DNA of 6,750 nt from Opitutaceae bacterium UBA6669 (GTDB lineage: Bacteria; Verrucomicrobiota; Verrucomicrobiia; Opitutales; Opitutaceae): contig DKKJ01000052.1 in assembly GCA_002455175.1 (NCBI GenBank), positions 12,172 to 18,921 of the forward strand. Direction: 5' to 3'. Positions 6,492-6,750 of the stretch are shown piece after piece (the first letter of the stretch is position 1; each line of letters starts with the position of its first letter). Position numbers and translations under genes: made by a program. The notes below the pieces were generated by a model. It had not been told where the DNA came from. It made no database searches and saw nothing but the letters and a program-made list of their open reading frames with translations.

Positions 6492-6750
6492 ATGGCTCTG
6501 AAGTTGAGAATTGAATACGAAGGTGCGATGTAGCGCGTCATCAACGAATGTGAGAAGAGGAGGAGGCACCTGGGTGTACGTAGTTTTGTGCACCCATGAC
6601 CACCTAGCATTGGAACGCCTTATGATAGGCTCGTAGAAGGCATGCGATGGCTCAGGCGCAAGTCGACCTACGCATTTCAACCGATCTCGGTGAGAGAGAA
6701 ACTACGTTTATCAGGGGAGATTCCGCGCTATCGTGATGGAGGACGTAGAG
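6492..6750 (+). pseudogene. REP-associated tyrosine transposase (RAYT, Y1/HUH family) remnant, cut by right edge
   Basis: No single frame is open, but pieces in two alternating frames line up with a RAYT. Frame 1 piece (6492-6530): MALKLRIEYEGAM, the typical N-terminus ('M-x-RKLRIEYPGA-YHV'), with TAG at 6531 where the tyrosine codon is expected, then RVIN. About 25-35 codons of the usual protein are then missing. Frame 2 piece (6571-6615): WVYVVLCTHDHLALE, which keeps the catalytic H-x-H (HDH, 6595-6603). Piece 3 (6630-6653): LVEGMRWL. Piece 4 (6670-6750): THFNRSR, TGA stop at 6691, then ERNYVYQGRFRAIVMEDVE, the 'FNRRH...FQGRYKAIVVED' block. The catalytic tyrosine would lie just past the window. 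RAYTs are single-strand DNA nucleases that process REP sequences. With two or more stops, at least three frame changes and a deletion, this copy is dead. Confidence 0.85.

Noticed and set aside
6459..6680. Minus-strand 73-codon open frame at the right edge
   Set aside because: Antisense to the RAYT relic, which explains this DNA better.

Overview
The window is a high-GC bacterial chromosomal segment. Nothing in it fixes the taxon. GC-rich coding DNA, TTG/GTG starts, an NhaR-like LysR regulator, A-rich intergenic repeats of the GCTGAAA/GCGGAAA type and a REP-associated transposase relic together suggest a Verrucomicrobiota (Opitutaceae-like) genome. This is an inference from general resemblance.

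Layout, left to right: (1) the C-terminal two thirds of an NhaR-like LysR regulator (+), cut by the left edge; (2) an imperfect inverted repeat that begins inside the last codons of that gene; (3) a large secreted or membrane-anchored protein (+) with a propeller-like N-terminal half, MORN repeats, a charged coiled coil and a two-knuckle CxxCxGxG zinc site; (4) a 334-nt intergenic stretch with two different short repeats; (5) a complete YrbG-type Na+/Ca2+ antiporter (+); (6) a palindromic spacer between convergent genes; (7) on the minus strand, a two-gene AbiE-like toxin-antitoxin operon: an intact AbiEi-type antitoxin/regulator, then, through an ATGA overlap, an AbiEii-type nucleotidyltransferase broken by a single-base frameshift; (8) at the right edge (+), a decayed REP-associated tyrosine transposase (RAYT), not open in any one frame but readable by stitching frames.

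The genes do not form one pathway. The main structural signal is that gene cassettes are separated by short repeats. One motif (GAAAGGTTCGG, T or C, TTGACCCCTTC) occurs three times: before the antiporter, degenerate after it, and inverted between the AbiE operon and the RAYT relic. The last two copies face each other across the toxin-antitoxin pair. The simplest reading is a REP-like family once served by the adjacent RAYT, in a region where mobile and defence-type genes are decaying.

I found no CRISPR array, tRNA, rRNA or intact mobile element. I do not see a clearly new multi-gene system. The most unusual protein is the MORN/zinc-knuckle one.
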